From positions 5,638,001-5,702,000 of the forward strand of contig NZ_CP050296.1 of the NCBI RefSeq assembly GCF_014189455.1: a stretch of 64,000 bases of DNA. Direction: 5' to 3'. The first letter of the stretch is position 1; each line of letters starts with the position of its first letter. The notes beneath the pieces were generated by a model, which had not been told where the DNA came from, did not search any database, and saw only the letters and a list, made by a program, of their open reading frames with translations. Positions 43,129-51,659 of this stretch are shown here, piece after piece. Source of the DNA: Mesorhizobium huakuii. GTDB lineage: Bacteria > Pseudomonadota > Alphaproteobacteria > Rhizobiales > Rhizobiaceae. The position numbers and the translations under genes were made by a program.

Positions 43129-44187
43129 ATGCGGACGATCTGGCTAAGCCTTCTGCTTTCCACGGCCCTTGCGGTCGCATCCGGTCAGGCCTTGGCTGGC
43201 GAAAGCGGCGCCAGACAGATCCTCGACCGCTTCGAACACGCCAACCAGTGGCGCGACCATGTCATGGTGGCCGCGCATCGCGCCGGCAGCATGCAGGCCG
43301 GCAAGACGCTTTACGCGGAAAATTCACTTGCTGCCGTCGAAGGCTCGATCGCCATGGGCGCAGAGATTGTCGAGGTCGACATCAGGCGCTCGAAGGACAA
43401 CGAATTCGTCGTCATGCACGACAGCTGGCTCGACCGCACCACGACCTGCAAGGGCGAGGTCATCAAATACACGCTGGCCGAACTGAAGGCCTGCCGGCTG
43501 GTGGTCGAGGGCACCCACGCCGTCACCGACGAGAGGGTTTCGACGCTGCGCGAGATGCTGCTGGCGACCAGGGACCGGATCCTCATCAATCTCGACAACA
43601 AGCTCGAAGTCGGCGACCTGCTAGGCATGATCGCGGTGGCGCGCGATCTCGGCATGGCCGACCAGGTCATCGTCAAGGAGAACCTCTGGAACCAGACCAG
43701 GATTGCCACGGTAAAGGCGGCCATGGCCGCTATCGGCGGCGGCATCCAGTTCATGCCGATCATCGCCGATGACGCGGTGCATGATGCCGGTTTTGCCGAG
43801 ACCGTCGACCATGCTTTCTCACCGCGCGCGATCGAGCTGATCAACTGGCGGGCGGGCGCCGAAACGCTGACCGAGACCGGTGGAGCGCTGTTCAGCACGC
43901 GCATGCGCGCGGCCGCGGTGCGGGGCAACTGGCACATCTGGGCCGACACCTACGCCATCGTCAACAAGCCGGGCGGTTTCCTGGCCGGCGGCCGTGGCGA
44001 CGAACTGGCGGTGCAGGCCAGCCTGCCGCGCGAAGCCTGGGGTTTCTGGGCCGATCGCGGCGCCACCATCATTCAGACCGACGAGCCGAAGGCGGCCATC
44101 GACTGGCTGGCGGCAAACGGCTATCGCGTGCCCTATGCCGGGACCGGCGAACGCATCGAGCCTGCCGCGACCGCCAGCATCAATTGA
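43129..44187 (+). CDS. Secreted glycerophosphodiester phosphodiesterase family protein
   Basis: 352 residues. Signal peptide (LLLSTALAVASGQALA). The GDPD signature is VAAHRAGSMQAGKTLYAENSLAA, then IVEVDIRRSKDNEFVVMHD and DRTTTCKGEV, and the C-terminal WADRGATIIQTDEP. It would hydrolyse glycerophosphodiesters in the periplasm. A modified His-Arg pair (HRAGS rather than HRG) is visible and family-compatible. Confidence 0.85.
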   Translation: MRTIWLSLLLSTALAVASGQALAGESGARQILDRFEHANQWRDHVMVAAHRAGSMQAGKTLYAENSLAAVEGSIAMGAEIVEVDIRRSKDNEFVVMHDSWLDRTTTCKGEVIKYTLAELKACRLVVEGTHAVTDERVSTLREMLLATRDRILINLDNKLEVGDLLGMIAVARDLGMADQVIVKENLWNQTRIATVKAAMAAIGGGIQFMPIIADDAVHDAGFAETVDHAFSPRAIELINWRAGAETLTETGGALFSTRMRAAAVRGNWHIWADTYAIVNKPGGFLAGGRGDELAVQASLPREAWGFWADRGATIIQTDEPKAAIDWLAANGYRVPYAGTGERIEPAATASIN

Positions 44188-44268
44188 TTTGCCGAGATCG
44201 GCATCCCCACCTGGTTGTCGCAGGCTGGCCTCTCCTGACGGAACGGTGTCAGCGACAAACCGTTACCC

Positions 44269-45657
44269 ATGGGCATGTCCGACACCATCGTTTTCAAGCC
44301 CCGCGCCGCCTATGCCGCCACCGTCGCCGCGACCAGTCTCGGTTTCGTCGTGGTGCAGCTCGATGTCTCCATCGTCAATGTTGCGCTGAACAGGATCGGC
44401 GCCGCACTTTCGATGGGCATAGGCGGCCTGCAATGGGTGGTCGATGCCTACACGCTGGCCTTTGCTTCGCTGCTGCTTGCCGGCGGCGCGCTCGGCGACA
44501 GGATCGGCGCCCGCCGCGTGTTCGTCGGTGGTATGGCATTGTTCAGCTTAGCTTCTCTGGTCTGTGGCCTGGCGCAGAGCCCTTGGGTGCTGATCGCGGC
44601 GCGCGCCGTGCAGGGCGCGGGAGCTGCGCTGCTGATGCCGTGTTCGCTGGCGCTGCTCAACCGCGCCTATGCCTCCGACAAGCCACGCCGGGCACGCGCC
44701 GTCGGCCTGTGGACGGCCGCGGGCGGCATCGCGCTGTCGGCCGGGCCGGTGCTCGGCGGCTTCATGGTCGCGTCGCTCGGCTGGGCCAGCATTTTTCTGG
44801 TCAACCTGCCCATCGGCGCTCTCGCCATCTGGATGGCCTACCGGTTTCTGCCGGAGACGGCGCCCAAGGCCGAGAAGCCGCCGATCGACTGGGCCGGGCA
44901 GGGGCTTGTCGTGCTGACGCTGTTTTCGCTGACCGGCGCCTTCATCGAAACAGGCTCGTCGGGCTGGACTTCCTTGCCGGTTATTGGCGGATTGATCTTG
45001 GCGGTGGTGGCCGGAAGCCTGTTCCTGTTGGTCGAGAGCCGGAGCAAGGCGCCGATGTTTCCGCTAAAGCTGTTTGCCAGTCGCATCCCGGCTGTAACGA
45101 GCCTCGTAGGGCTGGCGGTCAACCTGACGCTCTACGGCACGATCTTCATGCTCAGTCTCTACTTCCAGAAGGAAAGGCATTTTTCGCCCGAGATGACAGG
45201 GCTCGCCTTCCTGCCCTTCATGGCGGCGGTCACCGTGTCGAATGTCGCCGCGGGACGCATCGCGGCAAATTATGGCTCACGCTTGCCGATGACGATCGGT
45301 CTGCTCATTGGCGCGGCCGGTTTCGGCCTGATGGCGCTGATCCAGGCCGACACGTCCTATCTGTCGCTGCTGTGGCGGCTGCTGTTCCTGCCGGTCGGCA
45401 TTGGTCTCGCCGTTCCTGCCATGACCACGGCGCTGTTGTCGTCCGTGCCGACGACGATGTCGGGAACAGCCTCGGGCGTGCTCAACACCGTGCGGCAGTC
45501 GGGCGGGGCGATCGGCGTCGCGTTGTTCGGCTCAGCTTTGGCGCTGGGCACGATCCAGGGCATGCAGATTGCTTTCCTCGCCTCCACGCTCGCCGTGGCG
45601 TTCTCGGCGCTCTGCGCCTTCCTGTTCATCCGCGCCGCCGACCATTCCGCCGGATAG
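44269..45657 (+). CDS. MFS exporter, DHA2 (EmrB/QacA) family
   Basis: 462 residues, about 14 membrane segments. QLDVSIVNVALNRIGAAL resembles motif D1 and GGALGDRIGARRVFVGG is motif A. QGAGAALLMPCSLALL fits the motif B region. A second ATG six bases on is possible. The likely role is proton-driven drug or metabolite export. It is followed by a convergent terminator shared with rpsI. Confidence 0.9.
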   Translation: MGMSDTIVFKPRAAYAATVAATSLGFVVVQLDVSIVNVALNRIGAALSMGIGGLQWVVDAYTLAFASLLLAGGALGDRIGARRVFVGGMALFSLASLVCGLAQSPWVLIAARAVQGAGAALLMPCSLALLNRAYASDKPRRARAVGLWTAAGGIALSAGPVLGGFMVASLGWASIFLVNLPIGALAIWMAYRFLPETAPKAEKPPIDWAGQGLVVLTLFSLTGAFIETGSSGWTSLPVIGGLILAVVAGSLFLLVESRSKAPMFPLKLFASRIPAVTSLVGLAVNLTLYGTIFMLSLYFQKERHFSPEMTGLAFLPFMAAVTVSNVAAGRIAANYGSRLPMTIGLLIGAAGFGLMALIQADTSYLSLLWRLLFLPVGIGLAVPAMTTALLSSVPTTMSGTASGVLNTVRQSGGAIGVALFGSALALGTIQGMQIAFLASTLAVAFSALCAFLFIRAADHSAG

Positions 45658-45672
45658 GGATGCGCAATGCAA

Positions 45673-45696
45673 AAAGGCCGCCCGGAGGCGGCCTTT
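45673..45696. terminator. Bidirectional terminator between the MFS gene and rpsI
   Basis: A 10-bp perfect stem (AAAGGCCGCC with GGCGGCCTTT) and a CGGA loop, with A and T runs on both sides, so it can end transcription from both directions. Confidence 0.88.
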
Positions 45697-45720
45697 CGAT
45701 TGTCCAAAACTGCGGAGCGC

Positions 45721-46203
45721 TTAGCGCTTCGAGAACTGGAAGCTGCGGCGGGCTTTCGCCTTGCCGTACTTCTTGCGCTCGACGACGCGGCTGTCGCGGG
45801 TCAGGAAGCCGCCCTTCTTGAGCACGGCGCGCAGTGCCGGCTCGTAGTAGGTCAGCGCCTTGGAGATGCCGTGACGGACCGCACCGGCCTGGCCGGAGAG
45901 GCCGCCGCCGACAACTGTGGCGACGATGTCGTACTGGCCGGCACGGTTGGAGGCGATGATCGGCTGGTTGAGGATCATCTGCAGGACCGGACGCGCGAAA
46001 TAGGTCGCGAATTCCTTGTCGTTGACGACGATCTTGCCGGAACCCGGCTTCACCCAGACGCGTGCAATGGCGTTCTTGCGCTTGCCGGTGGCATAGGCGC
46101 GGCCCGACTTGTCGAGCTTCTGGACGTGGACGGGGGCTGCCGGCTGGGTGTTCGTGTTGCCGGTGGCGGCGCCCAGTTCTGCGAGCGAGGAAAGCTCAGC
46201 CAT
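45721..46203 (-). CDS. rpsI: 30S ribosomal protein S9
   Basis: 160 residues with the alphaproteobacterial N-terminal extension. [21 protein letters not shown] and the C-terminal [17 protein letters not shown] (tail reaching the P-site tRNA) are diagnostic. It follows rplM by one base, the universal L13-S9 operon. Confidence 0.98.
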   Translation of the reverse strand: MAELSSLAELGAATGNTNTQPAAPVHVQKLDKSGRAYATGKRKNAIARVWVKPGSGKIVVNDKEFATYFARPVLQMILNQPIIASNRAGQYDIVATVVGGGLSGQAGAVRHGISKALTYYEPALRAVLKKGGFLTRDSRVVERKKYGKAKARRSFQFSKR

Positions 46204-46204
46204 C

Positions 46205-46669
46205 TTATGCGACCTTCTTGTTCTTGGAATTCAGCTTGGCCACGTCGAGGACTTCTGGCTGCTGGGCGACATGCGGATGCTCTGCGCCTGCATAGACGCG
46301 CAGGTTCTTCATCTGGCGACGGCCGAGCGGGCCACGCGGGACCATGCGCTCAACGGCCTTCTCGACGACACGCTCGGGGAAACGGCCCTCGAGCAGCTGG
46401 CGCGCCGTGCGCTCCTTGATGCCGCCGGGGTGGCCGGTGTGCCAGTAATAGACCTTGTCGGTGAATTTCTTGCCGGTGAACACCACCTTGTCGGCATTGA
46501 TGACGATGACATTGTCGCCGTCGTCGACATGCGGGGTGAAGGTCGGCTTGTGCTTGCCGCGAAGATGATTGGCGATGACAGTGGCGAGACGGCCGACGAC
46601 GAGACCCTCGGCGTCGATCAGGATCCACTTCTTCACCACATCCGCAGGCTTCTGCGAAAAGGTTGTCAT
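46205..46669 (-). CDS. rplM: 50S ribosomal protein L13
   Basis: 154 residues. [34 protein letters not shown] and [30 protein letters not shown] match L13 over its full length. It is the first gene of the L13-S9 operon. The 257 bp upstream (46670-46926) have AT-rich stretches fitting a promoter but no gene. Confidence 0.98.
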   Translation of the reverse strand: MTTFSQKPADVVKKWILIDAEGLVVGRLATVIANHLRGKHKPTFTPHVDDGDNVIVINADKVVFTGKKFTDKVYYWHTGHPGGIKERTARQLLEGRFPERVVEKAVERMVPRGPLGRRQMKNLRVYAGAEHPHVAQQPEVLDVAKLNSKNKKVA

Positions 46670-46926
46670 GTTTTCTGCTCTCGGTTCTGACCTTCAAAGG
46701 GAAGGCGTTTCTTGTTGCTTGGATTGGCGATAAGCGCTTGCCCGCCGCCAATAACAAAACGGCGACCTTTGCGGGCCGCTGCTTCGTGAGGGCTTATAGG
46801 CGAGGGCGGTTGTTGCGTCAAGGCGCGGGAAAAAGCAGATGCCTGCAAAAATTAAGCAAAAACAATGGGTTGAACAAAAGGTATTATTTTACCACATCGA
46901 TCAACGATTGCTTGTTTGGGGTGATC

Positions 46927-47325
46927 TCAGTGCTTTGCCTCGATTTCCTTGCGAGCCGCGCTGGAAAGGAATGCTGATCGCGTAATGCCACGCTCCCGTG
47001 CCGCTGCGTCGATCGCCCGCAGGACGCCACGTTCGAAAGTCACATTCGCCCTCACGACCGCGCTGTCATTGTCGATGAGCGGCACCGAGACCAGATAGCC
47101 GCCTTCGGCAAGCGCGGTGCGTATGTCGGGGAGGGCGACAATCGCTTCGTGGCTGGACGGCTTTGGAACCGGCATATCCTCCGCCCACAATTGCAAGGCT
47201 TCAACCGCATTGGGTACGATGTCTTCGGCCGTATCCGCGGCCGAAAAACAGCCGGGAATGTCGGGAAAGCGAATACCGAACGCGCTGTCGGGGTCTTTCT
47301 CGACCAAGGCGAAATAGTTCTTCAT
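46927..47325 (-). CDS. hicB: HicB-type antitoxin
   Basis: 132 residues from ATG 47325. The N-terminal HicB domain (YFALVEKDPDSAFGIRFPDIPGCFSAAD, TAEDIVPNAVEALQLW) is a degenerate RNase-H-like fold. The C-terminal part (LRAIDAAARERGITRSAFLSSAARKEI) is a ribbon-helix-helix-like DNA-binding domain. It neutralises the toxin encoded just upstream and probably represses the pair. Confidence 0.9.
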   Translation of the reverse strand: MKNYFALVEKDPDSAFGIRFPDIPGCFSAADTAEDIVPNAVEALQLWAEDMPVPKPSSHEAIVALPDIRTALAEGGYLVSVPLIDNDSAVVRANVTFERGVLRAIDAAARERGITRSAFLSSAARKEIEAKH

Positions 47326-47348
47326 TAAGGTCTCCGGCGCAACTCCGC

Positions 47349-47537
47349 CTATCCGATCCAACCAGCTTGCTTGGCGATCGCACGAGCAGTGCCAGTGGGC
47401 AGGTCTTTTTCGGGATGCGGAACAATCAACACGATCTCGCCCTTCCGGAATTTGTGGTGCGAGCCGCGTATCGAAATCAGCTCGAACCCGTCCTCCTTGA
47501 GGCGCTTTATGATCTTACGGCTGTCACGCTCAAGCAA
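47349..47537 (-). CDS. hicA: HicA-type mRNA interferase toxin
   Basis: 62 residues. DSRKIIKRLKEDGFELISIRGSHHKFRKGEIVLIVPHPEKDLPTGTARAIAKQAG is the complete HicA dsRBD-like fold, with the catalytic His in GSHHKF. A TTG start at 47537 follows AGGTGA by eight bases. It would cleave mRNA when free of HicB. The AT-rich stretch at 47552-47565 just upstream is the probable promoter or operator. Confidence 0.88.
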   Translation of the reverse strand: MLERDSRKIIKRLKEDGFELISIRGSHHKFRKGEIVLIVPHPEKDLPTGTARAIAKQAGWIG

Positions 47538-47584
47538 AAGTCACCTATGCGCATATATATACACATTGCCCGGAAGTTCAATGA

Positions 47585-48034
47585 TCACACCCGCTTCGGC
47601 GGGATCGAATAGGTGCCCGTGGCATGCGCGATCGTGTGTCCGTCCGCACCGGCGACGATGTCGATGTCGAACACCATCAGGCTCTTTCCCAGCTTCAGGA
47701 TGCGGCAATGGCCATCGATCGGCCCGGCCTCGGCCTTGCGGACGAAGTTGATGTCGAGGTTCACCGTAACCGAGAGCGCGTCCGGTCCGGCATGGGAGAG
47801 CACGCAGACATAGCCACCAATGTCGGCCAGCGTGAACAGCGACGGACCGGACACGGTTCCACCGGGGCGCAAATGCCGCTCGCCGGCATTGAGCCGCACG
47901 GTGCAGCCGCCCGGGAAAACGTCGATCGCCTCGTAATATTTGAACTGCTCGTTGAGTTGCGGATAGACGGTTTCCATCAGCACATTGACTTGTGCCGCGG
48001 TCAGCACCGGTTTGAGATTGGTCTGGGCGGGCAT
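47585..48034 (-). CDS. Hotdog-fold thioesterase (PaaI/4HBT family)
   Basis: 149 residues. RPGGTVSGPSLFTLADIGGYVCVLSHAG is the hotdog helix with the Asp/Gly pattern of PaaI-type acyl-CoA thioesterases, followed by VNLDINFVRKAEAGPIDGHCRILKLGKSLMVFDIDI. The substrate is unknown. It diverges from the enoyl-CoA hydratase gene, and fatty or aromatic acid metabolism would fit both. Confidence 0.85.
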   Translation of the reverse strand: MPAQTNLKPVLTAAQVNVLMETVYPQLNEQFKYYEAIDVFPGGCTVRLNAGERHLRPGGTVSGPSLFTLADIGGYVCVLSHAGPDALSVTVNLDINFVRKAEAGPIDGHCRILKLGKSLMVFDIDIVAGADGHTIAHATGTYSIPPKRV

Positions 48035-48188
48035 GTCGGTCTCTCATTCTGCGCCAGACCTGTATGAGCGCGGCAGGGCGTTCCTGGCAACACCTTCGAT
48101 CCTCTGGCGCAAGCGATGGGTGTTGGATGAAAGCCGATCCGATATTAGATAGTCTGCCAGCCCGACCGGAATCGTGGAGACCTTAGCC

Positions 48189-49010
48189 ATGGCCGAAATC
48201 CTTGCCATCAAGCCTGCTCCTGTTGAAGGTCCGGTTGTCGCACAACTGGACAAGGGCGTGCTGCGTCTCACGCTCGCCAATCCGCCCGCCAACGCTCTTT
48301 CCCTGGCGGTGATGGCGGCGCTGACGGCGGAACTTGAGACCGCCAAGGACAACAAGGCTGTTCGCGTCATCGTCCTGTCGGCGGCCGGAAAAGTGTTCTG
48401 CGCCGGCCATGATCTCAAGGAAATGACCGCGCGCCGTGCCGATGCCGATCGTGGCAAGGCCTTCTTCGAAGAGACGTTTGCCGCTTGTGCCGCGCTGATG
48501 CAGGCGATCGTGCGCCATCCCTTGCCTGTCATCGCCGAAGTCGACGGTCTCGCCACCGCCGCCGGGCTTCAGCTGGTCGCAAGCTGTGACCTGGCGATCG
48601 CCTCGCATGAGGCGACCTTCTGCACGCCGGGGGTCAACATCGGCCTGTTCTGCTCGACGCCGATGGTGGCGCTGTCGCGCAACGTCTCGCGCAAGCAGGC
48701 GATGGAAATGCTCCTGACCGGCGAGACGATCGACGCGGCAACGGCCAAGGAGTTCGGCCTGGTCAACCGCGTCGTGCCGCGCGAATATCTGAATCAGATT
48801 GTCACCAAATACGCGCAAACCATTGCTTCCAAATCATCTTTGGTGGTGAAGACCGGTAAGGAGGCCTTTTACGCGCAGGCCGAAATGGGGCTGGCGGATG
48901 CCTATGCCTATACCGGCCGCGTCATGGTCGAGAACATGCTGGCGCGCGACGCGGAGGAGGGCATCGGCGCCTTCATCGGCAAGCGCAAGCCGGAATGGAC
49001 GGACGAGTAG
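48189..49010 (+). CDS. Enoyl-CoA hydratase/isomerase family protein
   Basis: 273 residues from ATG 48189. The crotonase fold is clear: ANPPANALSLAVMAALTAELE, VFCAGHDLKEMTAR (oxyanion loop) and ATAAGLQLVASCDLAIASHEATF. It would hydrate or isomerise an unsaturated acyl-CoA. It heads a rightward run of six genes whose starts and stops overlap or nearly touch (48189-52940). Confidence 0.88.
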   Translation: MAEILAIKPAPVEGPVVAQLDKGVLRLTLANPPANALSLAVMAALTAELETAKDNKAVRVIVLSAAGKVFCAGHDLKEMTARRADADRGKAFFEETFAACAALMQAIVRHPLPVIAEVDGLATAAGLQLVASCDLAIASHEATFCTPGVNIGLFCSTPMVALSRNVSRKQAMEMLLTGETIDAATAKEFGLVNRVVPREYLNQIVTKYAQTIASKSSLVVKTGKEAFYAQAEMGLADAYAYTGRVMVENMLARDAEEGIGAFIGKRKPEWTDE

Positions 49011-49012
49011 TC

Positions 49013-49435
49013 GTGGAACCACGAATCTCCATCGTCACGATCGCGACGGACGATCTCGATCGCGCGGTGCGTTTCTACGAGGCAATGGGCCTGAAACGGC
49101 ATGCCGGCATCACCGACGGTGTCGCCTTCTTCCAGATGGGTGGCGCCATTCTCGGCCTGTTTCCGCGCGCCAGCGCCGAGGAGGATGCGGGGCTTGCCTT
49201 CGCCAAGGCGCCTTCCGCCCTCTATCTCGCCTACAACACCCGCTCCGATGCCGAAGTCGACGAGGTGCTCGCCATGGCCGAGAAGGCCGGCGGCCGCATC
49301 GTCAAGCCGGCCGGTCGCGCCTTCTGGGGCGGCTGGTACGGCTATTTCGCCGATGCCGACGGCCATGTCTGGGAAGTGGCGCACAATCCGGCCTTTCCGA
49401 TCGCGGAAGACGGCACGATTTCGCTGCCCGGGTGA
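49013..49435 (+). CDS. VOC/glyoxalase-fold protein
   Basis: 140 residues from a GTG at 49013 (ATG 48995 overlapping the previous gene is the alternative). ISIVTIATDDLDRAVRFYEAMGLKR and GYFADADGHVWEVAHNPAFPI are the paired VOC motifs with the metal Glu in VWEVAHNP. It may be a lactoylglutathione-lyase relative. The stop overlaps the next start. Confidence 0.85.
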   Translation: MEPRISIVTIATDDLDRAVRFYEAMGLKRHAGITDGVAFFQMGGAILGLFPRASAEEDAGLAFAKAPSALYLAYNTRSDAEVDEVLAMAEKAGGRIVKPAGRAFWGGWYGYFADADGHVWEVAHNPAFPIAEDGTISLPG

Positions 49436-50217
49436 TGGCCTACCGCAAGCAGCTGACGCGGCTCAAGGCGCCCTATCTCAAACGCATCCTGCTCGATCCG
49501 GAGCGGGTGTCCGACTGGGAAAAATACCCCTGGAACCTGCCGCTCTTTCGCGGCCGTGAATTCGAACTCGAATTCACCACGCCGATCACCATCATCGTCG
49601 GCGAGAACGGCACCGGCAAATCCACGCTTCTCGAGGCGATCGGCGCGCTGGCCGGCTATGACGAGGCCGGCGGCGGCAAGGGCTATCGGCCAGTCGACCA
49701 TTCCAGCGCCATCGACAAGAGTGGCGCCGCGCTGGCAAACACATTCCGTGGCCACTGGCTGCCGAAAGTCACCGCCGGCTGGTTCTTTCGTGCCGAGTCC
49801 TTCTATTCGGTGGCCCGCTACCTCGACCAGGCAGCGCTGGAAGACCCGTTCAAACCGCCGCCGCCGGATTTCCTGTCGTGGTCGCATGGCGAGGGGTTCA
49901 TCCGTTTCTTCGAGGAGCGCTGCCGCAGGCAAGGCATCTACATCCTCGACGAGCCCGAGAGCGCGCTGTCTCCATCGCGCCAGATCGAACTGCTGAAGAT
50001 GCTGCGGCGCATGGACCAGTCGGGCACCGCGCAGGTGATCATGGCGACGCATTCGCCGCTGTTGATGGCGTGTCCCGGTGCGCGGCTGTTCCGCATCAGC
50101 CGTTTCGGCCTCGACCCCACCGATTTCACCGACACCGATCATTTTCGCATGATGCGCGACTTCTGTAGCGATCCTGACATGTTTATGGAGGAAGCGCTGC
50201 GGGAAGACGACGCGTGA
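49435..50217 (+). CDS. AAA/ABC-type ATPase, YbbL/RecF-like single-chain
   Basis: 260 residues. Walker A is GENGTGKSTLLE, Walker B is GIYILDEPESALS, and the H-motif is MATHSPLLM. It lacks an ABC signature of the transporter type and membrane domains, which fits the conserved AAA_23/COG3910 family. It is encoded between VOC and GNAT genes with overlapping starts. The biological role is not known. Confidence 0.82.
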   Translation: MAYRKQLTRLKAPYLKRILLDPERVSDWEKYPWNLPLFRGREFELEFTTPITIIVGENGTGKSTLLEAIGALAGYDEAGGGKGYRPVDHSSAIDKSGAALANTFRGHWLPKVTAGWFFRAESFYSVARYLDQAALEDPFKPPPPDFLSWSHGEGFIRFFEERCRRQGIYILDEPESALSPSRQIELLKMLRRMDQSGTAQVIMATHSPLLMACPGARLFRISRFGLDPTDFTDTDHFRMMRDFCSDPDMFMEEALREDDA

Positions 50218-50981
50218 CGGTGCGCATGACTGACGACGATCTCAATTGGCGGATGGAAGAGGCGTGCCGCGGCGCCTGGCCGGCGGCGATCGAGACGGTC
50301 GTCGACGGTTGGCTGCTGAGACGTTCGGGCGGCAGGATCCGACGCGCCAATTCCGTCAATCCCTTGCGTGGCAGGCGCGGCGCGCCTGACGCGGTGATCG
50401 ATGCTGCCGAGGCCTTTTATGCCGGTCACGGCCAGACGCCGCTGTTTCGCGTGCCCGATATCGCCAACGAGCTCGAAGCCGCGCTCGTCGGCCGCGGCTA
50501 CCAGTTGGAAGGCGGAACGATCCATCTCCATGCGGGAATCGACGATCTGGCGGAGGTTCGCGACGAACATGTCACGGTTTCGCCGATGCCAGGCGAGGAC
50601 TGGTTCGCGGCGCGGTTTCGCATGGGCGCCTATGACGACACCGACCGCCGCGTCTTTCGCGCCATGACCGGGCTGATCGCCGATGACAAGGCGTTCGTGT
50701 CGTGCGAGCGCGACAATGAAATTGCCGCCTTGGCCTATGGCGTCATCCGCGATGGGCTGCTTGTGGTGGAGTCGGTCGAAACCGATGCCAGGTTCAGGCT
50801 GCAGGGCTTGGGCCGCAGAACGGTTGGCGGCCTGATCGATTGGGCATGGCGGGCAGGTGCGTCGGCGGCATGTCTACAGGTCGTCGCCGACAACACGCCG
50901 GCTCGCGCGCTTTACGCCTCACTCGGCTTCAGCCGCGAACTCTACCGTTACCACTACCGCAGGAAGGCGATTGCCGCATGA
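50214..50981 (+). CDS. GNAT-family N-acetyltransferase
   Basis: 255 residues. VVESVETDARFRLQGLGRRTVGGLIDWAWRAGAS is the acetyl-CoA binding segment (an R-x-x-G-x-G-x-x variant), and LQVVADNTPARALYASLGFSRE is the C-terminal GNAT motif. An N-terminal extension (about 100 residues) is unlike simple GNATs. GTG 50214 overlaps the ATPase end, with ATG 50226 as the other start. Confidence 0.8.
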   Translation: MTVRMTDDDLNWRMEEACRGAWPAAIETVVDGWLLRRSGGRIRRANSVNPLRGRRGAPDAVIDAAEAFYAGHGQTPLFRVPDIANELEAALVGRGYQLEGGTIHLHAGIDDLAEVRDEHVTVSPMPGEDWFAARFRMGAYDDTDRRVFRAMTGLIADDKAFVSCERDNEIAALAYGVIRDGLLVVESVETDARFRLQGLGRRTVGGLIDWAWRAGASAACLQVVADNTPARALYASLGFSRELYRYHYRRKAIAA

Positions 50982-51499
50982 ACCACGATGCCTACGACAA
51001 CACCTACATAGGCGGCATCCTCAATTCGGTGAAGACCATCGCCATGGTCGGCGCGTCGGCCAATGACGTCAGGCCGAGCTATTTCGTGCTGAAATACCTG
51101 CTGGCCAAGGGCTTTTCGGTGATACCGATCAATCCTGGCCAGGCCGGCAAGGAGATCCTCGGCCGAATGACCTATGCCAGGCTGGCCGATATTCCGGAGC
51201 CGATCGACATGGTCGACATTTTTCGCGCCGCATCGGCCGTGCCCGGCATCATCGACGAGGTGTTGCGGCTCGATCCCTTGCCGAAAGTCGTCTGGATGCA
51301 GCTTGGCGTGCGCCATGACGAGGCCGCCGCACGCGCCGAGGCGGCCGGCATCAAGGTGGTGATGAACCGCTGCCCCAAGATCGAGTACGGCAAGCTGTCC
51401 GGCGAGATCGGCTGGACCGGCGTCAATTCAGGCGTCCTGTCGTCGAAGAAGCCGCTGATGCGCCAGGGCTTCCAGAGCTTTGGCGTACGGCAGAAATAG
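50978..51499 (+). CDS. CoA-binding domain protein (YccU type)
   Basis: 173 residues in an ATGA overlap with the GNAT gene. KTIAMVGASANDVRPSYFVLKYLLAKGFSVIPINPG is the CoA_binding_2 Rossmann motif, and KVVWMQLGVRHDEAAARAEAAGIKVVMNRCPKIEY completes the family. It probably binds CoA as a regulator or chaperone of acyl metabolism. Immediately upstream of the methionine gene. Confidence 0.88.
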   Translation: MNHDAYDNTYIGGILNSVKTIAMVGASANDVRPSYFVLKYLLAKGFSVIPINPGQAGKEILGRMTYARLADIPEPIDMVDIFRAASAVPGIIDEVLRLDPLPKVVWMQLGVRHDEAAARAEAAGIKVVMNRCPKIEYGKLSGEIGWTGVNSGVLSSKKPLMRQGFQSFGVRQK

Positions 51500-51601
51500 G
51501 TAGCGGGAGAGAAGCGCAAAATTATTCCGGCTAGCGCCGTATTTCCCTGCAGCTTGGTCGAAGGTCCCACGCCGAAGGGTATTTTCTTCTTTGCATTCCG
51601 A

Positions 51602-51627
51602 GCCGGGCTTCGCCAAAAATGCCCGGC
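51602..51627 (+). promoter_or_regulatory. Hairpin in the leader of the sulfhydrylase gene
   Basis: GCCGGGC and GCCCGGC pair around a 12-nt A-rich loop, 33 bases before the GTG start. It may be an attenuator or protect the messenger. I found no SAM-II consensus here. Confidence 0.4.
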
Positions 51628-51659
51628 GAATTTCAGAAGGTTCTTGAGGGAGGTTTTCA

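Noticed and set aside
51500..51659. SAM-II riboswitch before metY
   Set aside because: Expected in this group before methionine genes, but I could not find the conserved pseudoknot sequences; only a simple hairpin is visible.
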